Origin: Streptomyces coelicoflavus
GTDB lineage: Bacteria; Actinomycetota; Actinomycetes; Streptomycetales; Streptomycetaceae
DNA length: 64,000 nucleotides
Assembly (NCBI RefSeq): GCF_003112555.1
Contig: NZ_BEWB01000002.1
Span: 248,001-312,000, forward strand
Direction of reading: 5' to 3'
In this document: one piece after another, positions 59,345 to 64,000 of the stretch
Position numbering within the stretch: the stretch's first letter is position 1
How the letters are laid out: each line of letters starts with the position of its first letter
Made by a program: the position numbers and the translations under genes
Notes under the pieces: model-generated
Database searches by the model: none
What the model saw: the letters and a program-made list of their open reading frames with translations, nothing else
What the model was told of the DNA's origin: nothing

Positions 59345-59935
59345 ATGCAGCCCCACCCGCCACCGCGGACACCGACGGCGAAGGAACTCCGTCCCGGCCG
59401 CCACTGGTACCTGACCGCGGCCGCGATCGCCGTCGTCCTGACGGTGCTGGGCGTTGTCATCGGCGTGTACCGGTTCAACAACCTGCTCGACGCCGTGGAC
59501 ACGGACCAGCAGTTCGCCAACGGCGACACCGTCACCCTGCGGCTCGACCCGGAGAACGAGCAGACGATCTGGGCCAAGTACCCGGGCGTCTCACCCGGCC
59601 CGGAGTGCGACATCTCCGGCCCGGGCGCCCCGCGTCTCACCGACCCGGGGGCCGACCTCTTCACCACCTACGACGAGACCTGGACCCCGGTCGGCACCAC
59701 CGAGGTAACGCGAGCGGGCGACTACACGCTCACCTGCTCCTCCCGCGCCCTCTCCCGCTACGCCCTCGGCGACTCCGAAGGTCTCGTCTCCTTCGCCGTC
59801 GACCTGATACCGGCCGTCCTCCTGGCCGTCGTAGGCATCACCACGGCTGCCGTCATCACCCTGGTCACCGCCGTCCGCCGCAGAGCCCACCGCAAACACC
59901 TGCTCGCCGCACCCCCCGCCCCGCCCCACCGCTGA
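59345..59935 (+). CDS. Small membrane protein of unknown function
   Basis: The 196-residue protein has two transmembrane segments: one near residues 23-43 (Y-L-T-A-A-A-I-A-V-V-L-T-V-L-G-V-V-I-G-V) and one near 153-175 (L-I-P-A-V-L-L-A-V-V-G-I-T-T-A-A). Between them is an external domain of about 105 residues with a cysteine pair (P-E-C-D-I-S and L-T-C-S-S). The N- and C-termini are basic and Pro-rich and should be cytoplasmic. It starts 28 bases after the thioester protein gene and is probably co-transcribed. No family is recognised. Confidence 0.7.
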   Translation: MQPHPPPRTPTAKELRPGRHWYLTAAAIAVVLTVLGVVIGVYRFNNLLDAVDTDQQFANGDTVTLRLDPENEQTIWAKYPGVSPGPECDISGPGAPRLTDPGADLFTTYDETWTPVGTTEVTRAGDYTLTCSSRALSRYALGDSEGLVSFAVDLIPAVLLAVVGITTAAVITLVTAVRRRAHRKHLLAAPPAPPHR

Positions 59936-60103
59936 ACACCGCCCGCTCCCGGGCCGCGCGAGGCAGGGGCCGAGGCCATCCCGCCGCAGCCCCACGGCGA
60001 AGAGAGGACCGTCGGCCCTCCCGTGATCAATCGCGGGGCCCTTGGGTTTCGTCGTACGGCCGACGACGCTCGCCGCTGGAAGTCCGCCCAGTTCGACGAT
60101 CGG

Positions 60104-60619
60104 TCATCTCGGTGGCACGGCATCGAGCCATTCGGCGAGGGCGTGGAAGTCGGCGTCCTGGAGGCCCTTGGCCGGGTCGACCCGGTGCAGCAGTGAAGGC
60201 CCGGGGTGGGCGGCGTCGACCCAGTGGCGGTCCATGGCGCTGATCTCGTCGTCGACCCAGACGAAGGGCCGGCCGGCGGCCCACTCGACCATGGGGCGAG
60301 TCTTCCAGTGGAGACCGCGCGGGGTTCCTCCTGCGTCGGCGTCCGGCCACTCCAGCACCGGCAGCGTCGGCAGGCCGATGCGCGGGGCGACTACTTCGTT
60401 CGCCTCCTCCATCCAGGTCGTCGCCCACACGAGATGACAGCCCAGAGCAATGAGACGCGCCCCGGTCCCGGGGTCGAGCCGGGCCAGCAACGGGTTCCCC
60501 TGGTCGACGGTGGTCGGGGAGGCGGCAACGGCCTCCGAATCACCAGCCGACGACCCGAAAGGGATCAGTGGGCCGTCCACGTCGAGGAAGAGGAGGGGGC
60601 GCTCCGATGCGCTGGTCAC
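60104..60619 (-). CDS. HAD-like phosphatase domain protein
   Basis: The 171-residue protein starts with the HAD motif I L-F-L-D-V-D-G-P-L (nucleophile and acid Asp). Motif II-like W-A-T-T-W-M-E-E-A-N follows, and the late acidic motif F-V-W-V-D-D-E-I. It resembles the actinobacterial HAD proteins called Swiss-Army-Knife RNA-repair-like; the substrate is unknown. GTG 60619 is chosen; TACGGT lies six bases before it, so a leaderless mRNA is possible. The alternative ATG is at 60643. The gene is divergent from ettA. Confidence 0.75.
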   Translation of the reverse strand: MTSASERPLLFLDVDGPLIPFGSSAGDSEAVAASPTTVDQGNPLLARLDPGTGARLIALGCHLVWATTWMEEANEVVAPRIGLPTLPVLEWPDADAGGTPRGLHWKTRPMVEWAAGRPFVWVDDEISAMDRHWVDAAHPGPSLLHRVDPAKGLQDADFHALAEWLDAVPPR

Positions 60620-60860
60620 GGCCGCACCGTAGCCCAGCCCCATGGGGGAGCGGCATTCTCGGTCCGAGCCGTCCCCGGGAGCTGCGAGAGTGCCCGGGGT
60701 CGAGTGACGGCGGTCGGCAGTGACCGGGGAGGCTCCGGCGGCGTCCAGGAAAGGCCAGGTCAGAGCCCCCGCAGGGAACGCGTTTCCTCCCAGCGGTGGC
60801 GGTGCGGCAAGATGGGGTGTATCTGCCCACCTGCCTGATCAAGCTGCCGGACGGTTTCTC

Positions 60861-62525
<1,665 letters not shown>

Positions 62526-62527
62526 TC

Positions 62528-62938
62528 TTGCGGCACATCTACCGCTGCCCACTGCGCTGGGCGGACATGGACGCGTACGGCCACGTCAACAACGTGGTCT
62601 TCCTCCGCTACCTGGAGGAGGCACGCATCGACTTCCTGTTCCGCCCGGAGAAGGACTTCAAGCAGGGGTCCGTGGTGGCACGCCATGAGATCGACTACAA
62701 GCGGCAGCTCGTCCACCGGCACCACCCGGTCGACGTCGAGCTGTGGGTCACCGAGATCAGGGCCGCTTCGTTCACGCTCACCTACGAGGTTAAGGACGAG
62801 GACGTCGTCTACGTCCGGGCCTCCACGGTGATCGTGCCGTTCGACTTCGAGCGGCAGCGGCCCCGGCGGATCACCGCCGAGGAGCGGGAGTTCCTCCAGG
62901 AGTACACGGACGCCAAGGAGGAGGCCGTCGCCGCATGA
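62528..62938 (+). CDS. Acyl-CoA thioesterase (hot-dog fold, 4HBT type)
   Basis: The 136-residue protein carries the 4HBT signature R-W-A-D-M-D-A-Y-G-H-V-N-N-V-V-F-L-R-Y-L-E-E-A-R, including the catalytic Asp. A single hot-dog domain follows. It would hydrolyse an acyl-CoA or acyl-ACP; the substrate is unknown. TTG 62528 is the likely start, with GGGG about 10 bases upstream in the ettA 3' end. It overlaps the next gene by ATGA, so ettA, this gene and the next form one operon. Confidence 0.87.
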   Translation: MRHIYRCPLRWADMDAYGHVNNVVFLRYLEEARIDFLFRPEKDFKQGSVVARHEIDYKRQLVHRHHPVDVELWVTEIRAASFTLTYEVKDEDVVYVRASTVIVPFDFERQRPRRITAEEREFLQEYTDAKEEAVAA

Positions 62939-63624
62939 CGGTGCTCCATCTCGCCGACGAGGGGGAGGCCGCGGATCTCGCGGCCTTCCTCTCCCGGCTG
63001 CTCCACTACGACCGTTCGGCCGCGGTGCGCCTCCAGGCGGCCGGCACGGCCCTCGCCGTCTTCGGCCGGCCGCCCTCCTTCGAGGTGCTGGCCGTGCGCG
63101 CGGTACGGCTGGCCAAGCCCTACGAGAGCGGGCTCGACGTCACGCTGGACGTGACCGTGTCCGCCGGTGAACTGCTGGAGAGTGTGGACGAGCGGGCGGC
63201 GACGTCCGGCGTGCCCGGTGCGGTGACCGGGCCTCCGTGGGCCGGGGTGCTGCCCCCGCGCGGGGGCTGGCGGGCCGAGACGGGGCTGCCCGCCCCGGAC
63301 GCCCTGCGCGCCCTGGTCGCCGCCGCGGTGGCGGAGTTCCGGGCGCGGACCGAGGAACTGGCCGCCGAGGACCGTACGCGGGCCGAACTCGACCGCATCG
63401 GGCGGGACATCTGGTCCCGGACGGTCGGGGAGACCGGGCTGCCGGTGCGGGCCGTGCACGCGGCCCAGTCGCTCGGGTTCCTGCGGACGTCCGGAGCGCC
63501 GGGTTCCGGTGCCGGCGCGCCGACGCTGTTCTCCTCCGGTGCGTGGCTGCGGCTGCGCACGCCCTTCGGGTCCGTCGCGCTGCGGCGCGCGGGCACGGGG
63601 GCACTCGGCATCAGCGTGCGCTGA
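62935..63624 (+). CDS. Conserved actinobacterial protein of unknown function
   Basis: The 229-residue soluble protein has no known motif. Visible features are an N-terminal part rich in Leu/Ala/Arg helices (A-A-F-L-S-R-L-L-H-Y-D-R-S-A-A-V-R-L), a Pro/Gly-rich W-A-G-V-L-P-P-R-G-G-W in the middle, and a final W-L-R-L-R-T-P-F-G-S-V-A-L-R-R-A. It starts in the ATGA overlap with the thioesterase gene. Its conserved place after ettA (from memory) suggests a cytoplasmic housekeeping role, but no function is assigned. Confidence 0.72.
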   Translation: MTVLHLADEGEAADLAAFLSRLLHYDRSAAVRLQAAGTALAVFGRPPSFEVLAVRAVRLAKPYESGLDVTLDVTVSAGELLESVDERAATSGVPGAVTGPPWAGVLPPRGGWRAETGLPAPDALRALVAAAVAEFRARTEELAAEDRTRAELDRIGRDIWSRTVGETGLPVRAVHAAQSLGFLRTSGAPGSGAGAPTLFSSGAWLRLRTPFGSVALRRAGTGALGISVR

Positions 63625-63666
63625 ATCAACCTCGCAGGGCTCCCCGGCCCCCGTCGGGCCCCGGTC

Positions 63667-64000
63667 TCAGTGGTGCGGCTCGCTGTCGTCCGGGCGGACG
63701 GCGATGTGGTCGCTCTCCAGCTCCAGGGCGACGCGGTCGCGCATGCCGAGGGCCGCAGTGTAGTCGGCGGGCAGCTGAAGCCGGCCGGCGCGGTCGAGCA
63801 TGGCGTACTCGCGGGCCACCACCGTCTCGTGGCCGGTCTCGGCGTCCACCTCGCTGCGCCGCAGCACCTCCGTCGAGGTACGGCCGTCGCGGATGGCGAC
63901 CGTGCGGCGGACCTCGCCCGCCACGGCCTGGTCGTGGGTGACGATGACGACCGTGGTGCCCAGCTGCTCGTTCGCCGTGCGGAAGGCGGCGAAGATCTGT
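63667..64000 (-). CDS. ABC transporter ATPase, C-terminal part, with AbrB-like extension (partial)
   Basis: Only the last 111 residues are in the window. They start with the end of an ABC ATPase: L-G-T-T-V-V-I-V-T-H-D-Q-A-V-A (H-loop) then R-R-T-V-A-I-R-D-G-R-T-S, as in lipoprotein- or macrolide-exporter ATPases. After an R-R-S-E-V-D-A-E-T linker comes Y-A-M-L-D-R-A-G-R-L-Q-L-P, A-L-G-M-R-D-R-V-A-L-E-L and H-I-A-V-R-P, which follows the pattern of a SpoVT/AbrB swapped-hairpin domain. The gene continues past the right edge. Confidence 0.78.
   Translation of the reverse strand, partial: QIFAAFRTANEQLGTTVVIVTHDQAVAGEVRRTVAIRDGRTSTEVLRRSEVDAETGHETVVAREYAMLDRAGRLQLPADYTAALGMRDRVALELESDHIAVRPDDSEPHH

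Overview
This window comes from a Streptomyces chromosome. The evidence is the very high G+C with G/C-ending codons, GTG/TTG starts, abundant ATGA/GTGA gene overlaps, and markers confined to this genus: rodlins, chaplins, MelC1/MelC2 tyrosinase, an ATPase/XRE/DUF397 regulatory triad, and the dynA-dynB-ssbB sporulation genes. From memory, the order rdlB-rdlA-chpD-chpA ... chpF ... melC1-melC2-chpG ... ssbB, preceded by citA, copA/copZ and mmsA, matches the corresponding Streptomyces coelicolor core-chromosome segment in reverse numerical order. I see no phage, integrase, IS element or CRISPR array.

Region 1 (1-8.7 kb) holds regulators and small enzymes: an ECF41-type sigma factor divergent from a carboxymuconolactone-decarboxylase-family gene, with bipartite ECF41-like promoters facing both ways; an ArsR-AHSA1 fusion with a nested palindrome; a stand-alone TOPRIM protein; an ankyrin/HEAT protein; a secreted S28/S37 peptidase; and a WhiJ-type triad. 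Region 2 (9-23 kb) is metabolism and metal handling: recD2, citrate synthase, a CsoR-type operator with copZ-copA, a Zn alcohol dehydrogenase, mmsA with a long structured leader, a lipoprotein and an APC permease. Region 3 (23.3-30.7 kb) has an unusual membrane alpha/beta-hydrolase fused to an ABC ATPase plus its ABC-2 permease, a von Willebrand lipoprotein and a long-chain acyl-CoA ligase.

Region 4 (30.8-50.8 kb) is a cell-surface and development island. Rodlins and chaplins (short, and long sortase-anchored) flank an eight-gene, translationally coupled Wzx/Wzy-like exopolysaccharide operon on the minus strand (46068 down to 36256). The operon encodes two GT4 glycosyltransferases, a polyprenyl glycosylphosphotransferase, a Wzy-like polymerase/ligase, a MurJ-like flippase, a polysaccharide deacetylase, a Wzz-like protein and a FemAB/GNAT-fold transferase. 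Beside it lie a secreted GH26-like glycosidase and an ATP-grasp ligase. Beyond chpF come three unknown secreted proteins, the melanin genes melC1-melC2, and chpG. Together these can build and modify the outer layer of aerial hyphae and spores: amyloid/hydrophobic protein, polysaccharide and melanin.

Region 5 (51-64 kb) contains a DUF2087 regulator, a D-2-hydroxyacid dehydrogenase, tRNA-Arg(UCU), the two dynamin-like proteins of sporulation septation (dynA, dynB) followed by ssbB, a sortase-anchored TQXA thioester surface protein, a small membrane protein, a HAD protein, the ABC-F protein EttA with a thioesterase and an unknown partner, and the 3' part of an ABC ATPase gene that appears to carry an AbrB-like C-terminus. 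All functional statements come from reading translated sequence. No database search was run.
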